From NCBI GenBank assembly GCA_964482845.1, contig CAYZZE010000006.1, positions 1 through 35,189 on the forward strand: a stretch of DNA of 35,189 nucleotides. Reading direction: 5' to 3'. The translations under genes and the position numbers were made by a program. Of this stretch, positions 16,044 through 24,213 are shown piece by piece (the stretch's first letter is position 1; the number at the start of each line of letters is the position of its first letter). The stretch comes from VGPI01 sp964482845 (lineage in GTDB: Bacteria > Cloacimonadota > Cloacimonadia > Cloacimonadales > Cloacimonadaceae). The notes beneath the pieces are model-generated. The model saw only the letters and a program-made list of their open reading frames with translations. It searched no databases and was not told the origin of the DNA.

Positions 16044-17081
16044 TCAAACCATTTCGATGGCGTCTTTGGGGCATTTTTGGACGCAGATCTGGCATCCGAC
16101 GCACTTCTCGGCATCGACTGCATGGACTTGTTTCACTTCGCCCTGGATCGCCTGCACCGGACACTTCTTGGCACAAATAGTGCATCCGATGCATTTTTCC
16201 GGTTTGATGCGGGCAATTTTACGGGCACAGGCAAGTTGATCTTCGATCGCTTTGGTGGGGCAGTGAGCGGCGCAGATGCCGCAATTGATGCATTTGTCAT
16301 AGTCAATGCGCGCCAGATTGCTTTCCACCGTGATCGCCTGCACCGGACACTTCTTGGAACAGATCCCGCAGCCGATGCAGGAATGCATGCTGCCGCAGAC
16401 TTGTTTGGCCAGGACGCCTTTGTCTTTGGAGGAACAGCGGATATAGACGTTGCGGTCAATGGGAATGAGCATGATCAGCGTGCGCGGACAAGCGCGGACG
16501 CAGGCACCGCAACCGGTACACTTGATCAGATCGATACATCGCATGCCATGCTGATCCACGTGAATGGCGTCGAAGGTGCACACATTCATGCAGTCGTTAT
16601 AGCCGATGCAGCCCCAACTGCAGGTATTGGGTCCGCCGGCGATATTGACCGCGGACTTGCAGGATTCGATCCCCTCATAGGCATATTTCCAGTTTGTGTT
16701 CTTGTATCCGCCGCTGCTGCAATGGATAACGGCGATCCTTCTGACCATGTCCCCAGCTTCCGAACCCATGATCTCAGACAATTGTTTTGCCAGAGCGGCA
16801 CCGCCCGGAGCACAACGGGTCAAGGGAATGCCTTCATGAACGATGGCCTCGGCATAACCGACACAGCCCGGTAAGCCGCAGGCGCCACAATTCGCTCCGG
16901 GTAAGGCACCACAAATGGTCTCCACCCGGGGATCGACCTTGACCTCAAACACCTTGGAGGCAAAAGCCAAGATCAGTCCAAAAATCAAACCCAGGCCACC
17001 GACGATCAGAATTGGAGCCAGAACTCCCGGTTGTTCAAGCGTAGGGCTTGCATTTGGTATTATCGTGGATAGTATCATCAT
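16044..17081 (-). CDS. rnfB: Rnf complex subunit RnfB, multi-cluster ferredoxin protein
   Basis: RnfB accepts electrons from ferredoxin and passes them into the membrane complex. The 345-residue protein has one N-terminal membrane segment (about 19-42). An Fe-S domain has Cys57, Cys65, Cys68 and Cys73. A quartet at Cys154/158/164/168 follows, then five ferredoxin motifs of the CxxCxxCxxxCP form starting at Cys188, 235, 264, 297 and 327: seven cysteine quartets in all. The ATG at 17081 (or 17078) is 5-8 bases after GAGG; a start at 17114 would lie inside rnfA. It is the last gene of the operon. Confidence 0.94.
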   Translation of the reverse strand: MMILSTIIPNASPTLEQPGVLAPILIVGGLGLIFGLILAFASKVFEVKVDPRVETICGALPGANCGACGLPGCVGYAEAIVHEGIPLTRCAPGGAALAKQLSEIMGSEAGDMVRRIAVIHCSSGGYKNTNWKYAYEGIESCKSAVNIAGGPNTCSWGCIGYNDCMNVCTFDAIHVDQHGMRCIDLIKCTGCGACVRACPRTLIMLIPIDRNVYIRCSSKDKGVLAKQVCGSMHSCIGCGICSKKCPVQAITVESNLARIDYDKCINCGICAAHCPTKAIEDQLACARKIARIKPEKCIGCTICAKKCPVQAIQGEVKQVHAVDAEKCVGCQICVQKCPKDAIEMV

Positions 17082-17088
17082 ATCGACC

Positions 17089-17694
17089 TCAGATCTTAAA
17101 TCCCATAAAACCATAGAACGCCAAAGCCATTATACCAGCGACGATCAAAGCGATCGGCATCCCTCTCATGCTCTTGGGCACATCCACCAGTTCCAGACGT
17201 TCGCGGATGCCTGCCATCGCCAAAAGCACCACAGTGAAGCCAATTCCGGAGAAAAAGCCATTGAGCACCGCATCGATGAACCGATAATCGACGCCTGTGG
17301 TCAGTTTTGCTTCGGTATTCAATATCGCTACTCCCAAAACGGCACAATTGGTCGTGATCAAAGGCAAAAAGACGCCCAGCGATTTGTATAGCGCCGGCGC
17401 ATTCTTTTGAATGACCATTTCCACAAACTGCACGAGGGCGGCAATGGTCAGGATAAAAGCGATCGTCTGCAGATAACCCAGATCGTATGGGATCAGCAGG
17501 GCGTTGCGGATAACATAGGTTATTGCCGACGCAAGCGTCATCACAAAGATCACCGCCATCCCCATGCCAAATGCCGAATCGAGTTTCTTGGAGACGCCCA
17601 GATAGGGACAAAGCCCCAAAAACTTGGCAAGCACAAAATTGTTGATGAATATGGCGGTCATCGCCATGATTAAGATTTCGCCAAGGTATCCCAT
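17089..17694 (-). CDS. rnfA: Rnf complex subunit RnfA
   Basis: An integral membrane subunit of the ion-pumping ferredoxin:NAD+ oxidoreductase, about six membrane segments in 201 residues. It shows the RnfA/NqrE features INNFVLAKFLGLCPYLGVS near the N-terminus (with a conserved Cys), LPLITTNCAVLG in the second half (another conserved Cys), and an LVDVPKSMRGMPIALI C-terminal loop. Its start overlaps the rnfE stop by one base (TAATG). rnfB follows eight bases after its stop. Confidence 0.96.
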   Translation of the reverse strand: MGYLGEILIMAMTAIFINNFVLAKFLGLCPYLGVSKKLDSAFGMGMAVIFVMTLASAITYVIRNALLIPYDLGYLQTIAFILTIAALVQFVEMVIQKNAPALYKSLGVFLPLITTNCAVLGVAILNTEAKLTTGVDYRFIDAVLNGFFSGIGFTVVLLAMAGIRERLELVDVPKSMRGMPIALIVAGIMALAFYGFMGFKI

Positions 17695-18290
17695 TATTTC
17701 CTCTCCTTGATCAAATTAACCAATGCCATCAGGAAACCAAGGGTGATGAAAGCGCCCGGGGCAAGGATTGCCACCAGCACCGGCTGAAACTTATAACTCG
17801 CAGGAATGATGGGTATTCCGAACCAAGTGCCCGCACCCATCGTCTCACGGATCGTCGCAATTATCACCAGCGCCAGAGTAAAACCCAAGCCCATTCCGAT
17901 GCCATCCGCCAATGAATTGAGCAGATTGTTCTTGCTGGCAAATGCCTCTGCCCTGCCGAGAATGATGCAATTCACCACGATCAGTGGGATAAAGAGCCCC
18001 AAGTTCCTGTGCAGATCAGGGATATATGCCGCCATCGCCATATCCACGATGGAAACGAATGACGCGATCACGACGATATAGACGGGAATGCGGATCTTGG
18101 GAGGAGTAAAACCCTTGATCAGTGATATGATGATATTGGAACACACCAGCACGAAAGTGGCGGCAAAACCCATCCCGATGGCATTGTCAACCGAGGTCGA
18201 AACCGCCAGCGTCGGACAGATACCCAATACCAATACAAAGATCGGATTGTCCTTGATGATGCCCTTGGTCAGTTCACCGATATATTTCAC
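17694..18290 (-). CDS. rnfE: Rnf complex subunit RnfE
   Basis: Membrane subunit homologous to RnfA/NqrD, 198 residues with about six membrane segments. LGICPTLAVSTSVDNAIGMG near residue 25 and IPLIVVNCIILGRAEAFA near residue 100 each carry the conserved Cys-containing half-helix. The start is GTG 18290, whose GTGA overlaps the rnfG stop, with GGAGGTGGG just upstream. The longer frame beginning at 18479 runs antiparallel to no family sequence and lies inside rnfG, so I reject it. Confidence 0.93.
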   Translation of the reverse strand: MKYIGELTKGIIKDNPIFVLVLGICPTLAVSTSVDNAIGMGFAATFVLVCSNIIISLIKGFTPPKIRIPVYIVVIASFVSIVDMAMAAYIPDLHRNLGLFIPLIVVNCIILGRAEAFASKNNLLNSLADGIGMGLGFTLALVIIATIRETMGAGTWFGIPIIPASYKFQPVLVAILAPGAFITLGFLMALVNLIKERK

Positions 18291-18847
18291 TGCCCACCTC
18301 CCTCTCCGGCCTGGATCTCCGCTTGCAGTTTGGTTAGCGCAATCCGGATGGAACTGTTTATCGCCCTCGTGGTTATGGTTGCGCCGGCCATCGAACTGAT
18401 CTCGCCGCCATCTTTGTCCAGCACCAGAGAATTGAGCGAACGTCCCTGAAACATTTGAGCAAAACTGGCCGCCGTGCAATTGGCGCCCAGACCGGGTGTT
18501 TCCTTCTGATCGATCACTCTGATCGTGATTATACTGAACAAGGGATCGACCCCCACCATAGTCTTGATCACGCTACTATAACCGGATTGCTCAGCGATCA
18601 AGGTGTATCCCTTCAATGCTTTGGTCTGATTATCCAACGCGCGATAATAGACGAAACTGCTGTCCACCGTCCCTCGGGTCAATTCAAATTCCGCATCGGG
18701 AATCAGTTCTGCCCGGGTTGTCGTTTCTTTCTGTTCTTGCAACAATTTGATCCGGGAAGCCGTAATCCCATTTACATAAGCAAGGACACCGGCGGCAATC
18801 GCACAGATCAGGAACAGTATCGCGCCAAGTTTGAGATAGTATATCAT
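18287..18847 (-). CDS. rnfG: Rnf complex subunit RnfG, FMN-binding
   Basis: A 186-residue subunit with one N-terminal membrane segment (about 5-27) and an extracytoplasmic FMN-binding domain. KETPGLGANC near residue 115 and the flavinylation motif SMAGATITT (Thr157) match the family, in which an FMN is attached covalently to Thr by ApbE. ApbE is not in the window. The start overlaps the rnfD stop (ATGA), and its stop overlaps the rnfE GTG. Confidence 0.93.
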   Translation of the reverse strand: MIYYLKLGAILFLICAIAAGVLAYVNGITASRIKLLQEQKETTTRAELIPDAEFELTRGTVDSSFVYYRALDNQTKALKGYTLIAEQSGYSSVIKTMVGVDPLFSIITIRVIDQKETPGLGANCTAASFAQMFQGRSLNSLVLDKDGGEISSMAGATITTRAINSSIRIALTKLQAEIQAGEGGGQ

Positions 18848-19941
18848 TTCTTTACCCTCCCAAATGCCTTGGGCATGGTGAATTTATCGATCAGCGGAGT
18901 CATCACGTTCATCAACAGGATCGAATAGGATACGCCTTCAGGATATCCGCCTATCAACCTGATCACCATGGTCAGGACGCCACACCCGATGGCATAATAG
19001 ATCCTGCCCAGCTTAGTGATGGGACTGGTCGTATAGTCCGTTGCCATAAAAAACGCTCCCAAAAGCAAGCCGCCGGCAAAGATATGGAAAAAGGGCAGCA
19101 GGATCGAATAGCCGGAACCGGCGATCCCGCCAAAGAAGAAACTCAAGATAAAGACGGTGCCGGTATAAAAAAGCGGTATCCGCCACTCGATAATGTTCTT
19201 ATAGACCAGATAAGCGGCGCCCAGTAACAAAGCAAGAGCCGAGACCTCGCCGATACAACCGCCGATATTGCCAATAAACAGAGATCGCAACGTGCTGAGA
19301 TCAAACAGACCGTTGAAGATCCTCAACGGCAATTCGGCATCACCTCCGGCATCACTGATCAATGATTGTACCGTCGTGCTGTCACGCAGGGCTTTGGCAA
19401 CTCCCAAAGGTGTGGATGATGTGATCAGCTCCTTTGCCTTGTCAGTGACACTGGTGATGATCTCGGGATTGATCCCACTCCTGGTTCCCTGTATCCAATA
19501 GTATGCCTCTTTCCAGTTCGAAGTCATTAGGGTAGGCCAGGAAGCAAGCAAAAAGACCCGTCCCAAAAGCGCCGGATTGACAGGATTGCGTCCCAATCCG
19601 CCAAAGACCTGCTTACCGACGGCAATGGCAAAGACCGAACCCACGACCGGCAACCAGAACGGGGCGCTGACATTGACGTTGTAAGATAACAGGATACCGG
19701 TAAGAAATGCGCTACCATCGGCGATAGTGACCGGAACCTTGCGGAATTTCTGGATAATGCCTTCAGTGATGACAGCAGCCATTGCTCCGGCAAGGGTAAG
19801 CCACAATGCCCTAAATCCCCAAAAATAAACGGCTGCCACCAAAGCGGGCACCAAAGCCAGGACCACATTCCACATCACCATCGGTATTGACGTGCGGTCA
19901 TGCAGATGCGGGGATGAGGATACTATATATTTGTTTTTCAT
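18844..19941 (-). CDS. rnfD: Rnf complex subunit RnfD
   Basis: Integral membrane flavoprotein subunit, 366 residues, about eight to ten membrane segments. GGLGRNPVNPALLGR near residue 114 and ATDYTTSPIT in the second half are family landmarks. The position expected for the covalent FMN site reads ITSSTPLG (Thr177) instead of the usual TGATPLA, so the flavin motif is atypical. I use the ATG at 19941, which overlaps the rnfC stop by one base (TGATG). The upstream extension to 20064 is within rnfC. Confidence 0.94.
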   Translation of the reverse strand: MKNKYIVSSSPHLHDRTSIPMVMWNVVLALVPALVAAVYFWGFRALWLTLAGAMAAVITEGIIQKFRKVPVTIADGSAFLTGILLSYNVNVSAPFWLPVVGSVFAIAVGKQVFGGLGRNPVNPALLGRVFLLASWPTLMTSNWKEAYYWIQGTRSGINPEIITSVTDKAKELITSSTPLGVAKALRDSTTVQSLISDAGGDAELPLRIFNGLFDLSTLRSLFIGNIGGCIGEVSALALLLGAAYLVYKNIIEWRIPLFYTGTVFILSFFFGGIAGSGYSILLPFFHIFAGGLLLGAFFMATDYTTSPITKLGRIYYAIGCGVLTMVIRLIGGYPEGVSYSILLMNVMTPLIDKFTMPKAFGRVKK

Positions 19942-21278
19942 CACTTGCCTCCCGGTTTCTGGGCTCGCTGACGTTCCACCAGACGCACCTTGCCGGTATC
20001 GATCCACTGCACCAGACGGATATTGGCAGGACAGACATAGGCGCAGCATCCACACTTCATGCAATCGCTAAGTCCGGATTTATCGGCGGTGTCCAGATCC
20101 TTTGCCTTGACCGAGGCAGCGATTATACTGGGCAGTAGATTGAGCGGACAGACGTCCACGCACCGGGCACAACGCAGGCAGGCATGTTCCTCCAGCATCC
20201 GGGCTTCGCTATCATCCATCAAAACCACTCCACTGCTTCCCTTTGCCATCGGTGCATCAAGCGTGGGTATGGCAAAACCCATCATCGGACCACCGGAGAT
20301 CACTTTACCGATAACATCGGTCACGCCACCGGCATGTTCGACCAATTCCGAAAAAGGTATCCCGATCCGCGCCAGGAAATTGGACGGCTTGCGGATGATC
20401 CAGCCGGTCACGGTAATGACCCTCTCCACCAAAGGTTTGCGATATCGGATGGCTTCATATACGGCGACGGCGGTTCCCACATTCTGTACCACCACCTTCA
20501 CCGCCATGGGTAGTCCACCCTTATTGGGCACTTTGCGACGCGTGACGGCATAGATCAGTTGCTTTTCTGCACCCTGCGGATATTGCAATTTGAGTGGACA
20601 AACGCTGAGCCGGGCATCCAAAGTGGTAAGTTTGGTCATGGCGTCAATGGCATCAGGCTTGTTTGTTTCGATGCCAATGATCCCACGGTTAGCGCCAGTG
20701 ATCTTCATGATCAGTTTCAAGCCGCGGATGATATCCTCACCGCGCTCCAGCATCAAACGATGATCCGCCGTGAGATAGGGTTCGCATTCGACTCCGTTGA
20801 GGATGATGGTGTCGATCGGTTTATCGGGAGGAGGGGACAATTTGACATGCGTTGGAAAACCTGCTCCCCCCATGCCACAGACACCGGCAGCGGCGATGCG
20901 TGCCTTCATCTCTTCCATTTCCAGCAGTTCATAGTCCTTATCATCGACCAGTTCAACCCAGCGGTCTTGTTCATCGCCGGTAATCTCGATCGCCGGTTGA
21001 TTGGTGCCGCCGGGATGAGGAAAGACGTCGATCCTGGTCACTTTCCCGCTGATGCTGGCATGTTGGGGAATGGAGATAAAACCCGATGCCTCCGCGATGA
21101 CCTGTCCGGCTAAGACCTCATCGCCTACCTTGACAATGGGAGTGGAGGGGGAACCCAGATGCTGGGAGAGCGGGATCACCACACGCCTGGGAGGCGGGAG
21201 TTTGACGATCTCCACCTGATTGGACAATTCCTTACAGTCATGGGGGTGAACACCCCCAGGGAAGGTCTTTAGTTTCAT
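19941..21278 (-). CDS. rnfC: Rnf complex subunit RnfC, NADH-binding
   Basis: The peripheral subunit that exchanges electrons with NAD(H). In 445 residues it has an N-terminal barrel-like part (FPGGVHPHDCKELS), the nucleotide-binding glycine loop GMGGAGFPTHVKL near residue 135, and the FMN-region motif NGVECEPYLTADHRLM near residue 160. Two ferredoxin motifs lie near the C-terminus (CLRCARCVDVCP and CMKCGCCAYVCP). It is the first gene of the rnfCDGEAB operon. The start ATG has AAGGGG seven bases upstream. Confidence 0.96.
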   Translation of the reverse strand: MKLKTFPGGVHPHDCKELSNQVEIVKLPPPRRVVIPLSQHLGSPSTPIVKVGDEVLAGQVIAEASGFISIPQHASISGKVTRIDVFPHPGGTNQPAIEITGDEQDRWVELVDDKDYELLEMEEMKARIAAAGVCGMGGAGFPTHVKLSPPPDKPIDTIILNGVECEPYLTADHRLMLERGEDIIRGLKLIMKITGANRGIIGIETNKPDAIDAMTKLTTLDARLSVCPLKLQYPQGAEKQLIYAVTRRKVPNKGGLPMAVKVVVQNVGTAVAVYEAIRYRKPLVERVITVTGWIIRKPSNFLARIGIPFSELVEHAGGVTDVIGKVISGGPMMGFAIPTLDAPMAKGSSGVVLMDDSEARMLEEHACLRCARCVDVCPLNLLPSIIAASVKAKDLDTADKSGLSDCMKCGCCAYVCPANIRLVQWIDTGKVRLVERQRAQKPGGK

Positions 21279-21595
21279 TCACAACCCCTTGATCCTTGAA
21301 CTTAGCAAGGTAAATTTGTTATTTATGGGACGCACGATTTTGTAGCCGCTGCTTTTAGGCAAGTTTTTTCTGCATTGCCCCATAACAACTTGCGACAAAT
21401 GTCTGCTTTTTTTATTCCATTACCTGAGCCAATTTTCTTTTTTTACCGCTTGATCTACTCTGTCCTGAGCTTTCCCCGAGATGTTGCGATCCCCTTGGAT
21501 CGAATACCCTATTATGCAGTTGATAATCAGGAGTGCTGACCTTAGGATGAAACGAGACCCTTGGATGATTCAGCACACTGTCCTCCTTGCTTGAT

Positions 21596-21648
21596 AACCT
21601 TAGTATAACCTTAGTATAACCTTACGACCGTAAGGTTATACTAAGGTT
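21596..21648. repeat. dispersed palindromic repeat, copy 1
   Basis: Perfect 20-bp arms at 21607-21626 and 21629-21648 around a 2-base centre (AC). An extra copy of the 11-base unit AACCTTAGTAT lies just before (21596-21606). The outer flanks CTCCTTGCTTGAT and ATGGAGCAGGGAG are also roughly complementary (10 of 13). The same palindrome, with centre GT, ends the window at 35148-35189, so this is a repeat family. Confidence 0.92.
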
Positions 21649-21821
21649 ATGGAGCAGGGAGGAAGGAAGGGAGTGGATGCAAAATAATGAATAGCAACAA
21701 GTTACTGTCCGGTCACCATTTAGGGGAAGGGAAAGAGATCGCCGGGGGTCTACCGGTTCCTGGCATATGGCTGGAAATGTATGTTAAAGAGGGGATTACC
21801 GAAAAGGTGTCACATTCAAAC

Positions 21822-21850
21822 TTGACAGATTTACAGCGGCAAAATAGAAA
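21822..21850 (+). promoter_or_regulatory. candidate sigma-70 promoter for acyP
   Basis: TTGACA at 21822-21827, 17 bases, then TAGAAA at 21845-21850 (four of six matches to TATAAT). The acyP ATG is 28 bases downstream, so the leader would be short. Position and spacing are good, but the -10 is imperfect. Confidence 0.4.
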
Positions 21851-21877
21851 GGCAGAAATGCGAAAAACGAGAATAAT

Positions 21878-22147
21878 ATGCCTTGTAAGGAATTGATCGC
21901 CCGGGGACGGGTTCAAGGAGTCGGATTCCGGTGGTTTGTTATGCAATGCGCCATCCGGCATCAGATCAAGGGTTACGTCCAAAACAAAGGAGATGGCAGT
22001 GTCCATATCATTGCCAGAGGAGAGGCAGCAGATCTGGCGGGGTTTGTCGAACAAGTAAAAAACGGCACAAATTATGCGGTGGTGACGTCGCTGGAAGACA
22101 GGACATGCGATCATTACGGAGATTTTGGTGACTTCAGTATCCGTTAG
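21878..22147 (+). CDS. acyP: acylphosphatase
   Basis: A small soluble enzyme that hydrolyses acyl-phosphates such as carbamoyl-phosphate and 1,3-bisphosphoglycerate. In 89 residues the signature GRVQGVGFRWF carries catalytic Arg18, and GYVQNKGDGSV carries catalytic Asn36. Length is typical. There is no strong Shine-Dalgarno. Its 3' end overlaps the next gene by about 20 bases. With phosphate butyryltransferase downstream, an acyl-phosphate theme is possible, but the link is speculative. Confidence 0.93.
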   Translation: MPCKELIARGRVQGVGFRWFVMQCAIRHQIKGYVQNKGDGSVHIIARGEAADLAGFVEQVKNGTNYAVVTSLEDRTCDHYGDFGDFSIR

Positions 22148-23288
22148 GGTTTTACTGGTCATGATCTTGTTGGCGCTGCTGACTCCGCTGATGGCGCAAG
22201 CGGCGCAATATCAGACGCATAAGGTGCAACGGGGCGAGACCCTATATCGCTTGTCCCGGGTTTACAACGTTTCGGTGGACGAATTGAAGCGGCTGAATAG
22301 TTTGCCGAACGATAACCTGCGTATCGGTCAGATCTTGAAGATCAAACCCCTGGCGGTTCAGCCTCGTCCCGCTCCGTCCACGCCCACCCCTCCTCCCACC
22401 CCTGGGGCTGCCATAGATCAAGCGTCAGTTCAATTACCTGATGATTTTTATTACGTCGTAAAGCCGCAGGACAACCTCTACCGGATCTCCGTGAACCATA
22501 ACATCACACTCAAAGATATGCTTAGGTGGAATGGATTAGCGGATGAAATGCACGTGATCAAACCCGGCGACCGGATCATCGTCAGAGATCCCGCTCAATA
22601 TAACCCTGAGGATCCGCCGGCGGAAGCGACTCAGAATCCACCTGCTTCTACGCAGGCGAGCCCACCACCGGCCATATCTGATGACATCGTGGAAAAAGTG
22701 CATATCGTTCAGCCCAAAGAGACGCTCTTTCGCATCGCTACAAACAACGGGCTGACAGTGGAAGAACTGAAGCGCTTGAACAACTTGGTCTCCAATGATA
22801 TCCGGGTAGGGCAAAGGTTATTTCTGACGCCCCGCCGTCCTGGATCGGAAGATTCCGCCCCATCGCCTTCGGAGATCGAGACCGGTCTGCAAGGCAGCGA
22901 CCGGATCAGGACTGATCTGGTGATGCCGGTTGACGGCAAGGTATCTTCGGAATTTGGCATCCGTAACGGCAGACCTCACAAAGGGATAGATATTGGCACC
23001 CGAGCCGGGACACCGATCTATGCGGTACTGGACGGAACCGTGGTTTTTTCTGGATATCAGGGTGCTTATGGCAATGTGATCGTTTTGGAGCATCCGGATT
23101 TTGTGATGACCGTATATGCGCACAACGAAAAGAATCTGGTCAACGTGGGTGATCAGGTGAGCAAAGGGCAGATGATCGGCACTATAGGAGCGACTGGAGA
23201 TGCCTCCGGACCGCATCTGCACTTTGAATACCGCATCAAAGGCAAAGCCATCAATCCCCGTAAGGTATTGCCATTTGACCGGCATTGA
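22128..23288 (+). CDS. LysM and M23 peptidase envelope protein (NlpD/EnvC-like)
   Basis: An exported peptidoglycan-binding protein of 386 residues. After a signal peptide (core LVMILLALLTPLMA) come three LysM domains at about 28-73, 105-153 and 190-236, joined by Pro-rich linkers, and an M23 domain at about 276-380. The metal-binding residues are kept: the HKGIDIG motif (H and D) and HLHFE (HxH). It should therefore be an active endopeptidase, not only an amidase activator. GTG 22128 has GGAG six bases upstream; TTG 22125 is the alternative. The 3' end overlaps the long form of the sigma-factor frame. Confidence 0.93.
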   Translation: MTSVSVRVLLVMILLALLTPLMAQAAQYQTHKVQRGETLYRLSRVYNVSVDELKRLNSLPNDNLRIGQILKIKPLAVQPRPAPSTPTPPPTPGAAIDQASVQLPDDFYYVVKPQDNLYRISVNHNITLKDMLRWNGLADEMHVIKPGDRIIVRDPAQYNPEDPPAEATQNPPASTQASPPPAISDDIVEKVHIVQPKETLFRIATNNGLTVEELKRLNNLVSNDIRVGQRLFLTPRRPGSEDSAPSPSEIETGLQGSDRIRTDLVMPVDGKVSSEFGIRNGRPHKGIDIGTRAGTPIYAVLDGTVVFSGYQGAYGNVIVLEHPDFVMTVYAHNEKNLVNVGDQVSKGQMIGTIGATGDASGPHLHFEYRIKGKAINPRKVLPFDRH

Positions 23289-23314
23289 ATGATGTGGGAA
23301 CGGAGAGGATGATT

Positions 23315-24193
23315 ATGCAGTATAACGATAACGTGTTTGCCGATCGGGCTTTGCAGAATTATCTGAACGAGATCTCCAGTTACCGGACCTTGAGCCGCGA
23401 AGAAGAGCACGATTATGCGCTCCGAGCCAGGGATGGCGATCAGGAAGCGATCAATAAACTGGTGCGGGCAAATCTGAAGTTCGTGGTCAAGATCGCCGCA
23501 CGCTACCAAAATCGCGGTCTTTCTCTCTCGGAATTGATCAGCGAAGGGAATATCGGATTGATCAAAGCGATCGAGAAATTTGACCCGGATAAGAAGATCA
23601 AACTGATCTCCTATGCCATCTGGTGGATCAGACAACGGATCATACTGGCGGTCAGCGAAAAAAGTTCGCTGATCCGTGTCCCGATGGGAAAATCCACTTC
23701 ATTTTCCAAGATCAAAGCAGTTCGAGACCGCATATTCACAGAGACGGGAGATCTGCCGAGCGACGAAGAACTGGGCGAGGCCTTGGATATGGGCGAAAAA
23801 ACGGTCACTCAGTTGCGCGGTCAGATCCCTGAGACCTCTTCTTTGGACGATGTGGTGCAATCCACTGACCATCAGGATTTCAGCGGTATCGAGCATCTGG
23901 AGGATTCCGGTTTGGTGGATCCGCAGAAGATCTATTACAATGAACTGATGAACAAACGTCTCTACAATGCCATCAACCGGCTTGACCCCAGGGAAAAGGA
24001 CATCATCCAAACCTATTTTGGCTTGAATGAATCCAACGAATCCAAAAATTTTGCCCAGATCGCCGAAGAAATGGGTTTAAGCCGGGAAAGAGTAAGACAG
24101 ATCCAGAAAGAAGCACTCAAAAAGATTATCCATCATATGAAGCCGGAAGAAGAGAGATATGTGGATGAATTCCTGGATGACCATTCGTATTAA
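23315..24193 (+). CDS. sigma-70 family RNA polymerase sigma factor (short RpoD type)
   Basis: A 292-residue sigma factor with region 1.2 (ALQNYLNEIS), region 2 (ANLKFVVKIAARYQ, GNIGLIKAIEKFD, YAIWWIRQRI), region 3, and region 4 with the helix-turn-helix FAQIAEEMGLSRERVRQIQKEAL. It lacks the long N-terminal region 1.1 and the non-conserved insert. Its size matches the short primary sigma factors of Bacteroidota-like bacteria. The ATG at 23315 has GGAGAGG six bases upstream; TTG 23285 is a longer alternative. Whether it is the sole housekeeping factor cannot be told from this window. Confidence 0.92.
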   Translation: MQYNDNVFADRALQNYLNEISSYRTLSREEEHDYALRARDGDQEAINKLVRANLKFVVKIAARYQNRGLSLSELISEGNIGLIKAIEKFDPDKKIKLISYAIWWIRQRIILAVSEKSSLIRVPMGKSTSFSKIKAVRDRIFTETGDLPSDEELGEALDMGEKTVTQLRGQIPETSSLDDVVQSTDHQDFSGIEHLEDSGLVDPQKIYYNELMNKRLYNAINRLDPREKDIIQTYFGLNESNESKNFAQIAEEMGLSRERVRQIQKEALKKIIHHMKPEEERYVDEFLDDHSY

Positions 24194-24213
24194 ACAAGAG
24201 AGGTAGCCACGTA

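Larger units (their letters stand above)
21279..21877. other. divergent intergenic region between rnfC and acyP
   Basis: About 600 bases without a supported gene. It must hold the rnf promoter (- strand), which I could not pin down, and the acyP promoter. It contains an inverted pair GTGCTGA/TCAGCAC (21533-21539 and 21570-21576) and the long palindrome at 21607-21648. A 69-residue open frame at 21687-21896 has no recognisable features and overlaps acyP, so I do not call it. Confidence 0.6.

Noticed and set aside
16077..16874. 265-residue + strand frame opposite rnfB
   Set aside because: Antisense to seven cysteine motifs of rnfB; low-complexity Ala/Asp translation typical of a shadow.
18291..18479. 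N-terminal extension of rnfE
   Set aside because: The extension runs inside rnfG in another frame and does not look like a membrane subunit; GTG 18290 has a strong RBS.
20559..21113. 184-residue + strand frame opposite rnfC
   Set aside because: Antisense shadow; rnfC is unmistakable on the other strand.
21687..21896. 69-residue frame before acyP
   Set aside because: It overlaps the acyP start and covers its candidate promoter; no homology recognised and no good RBS.
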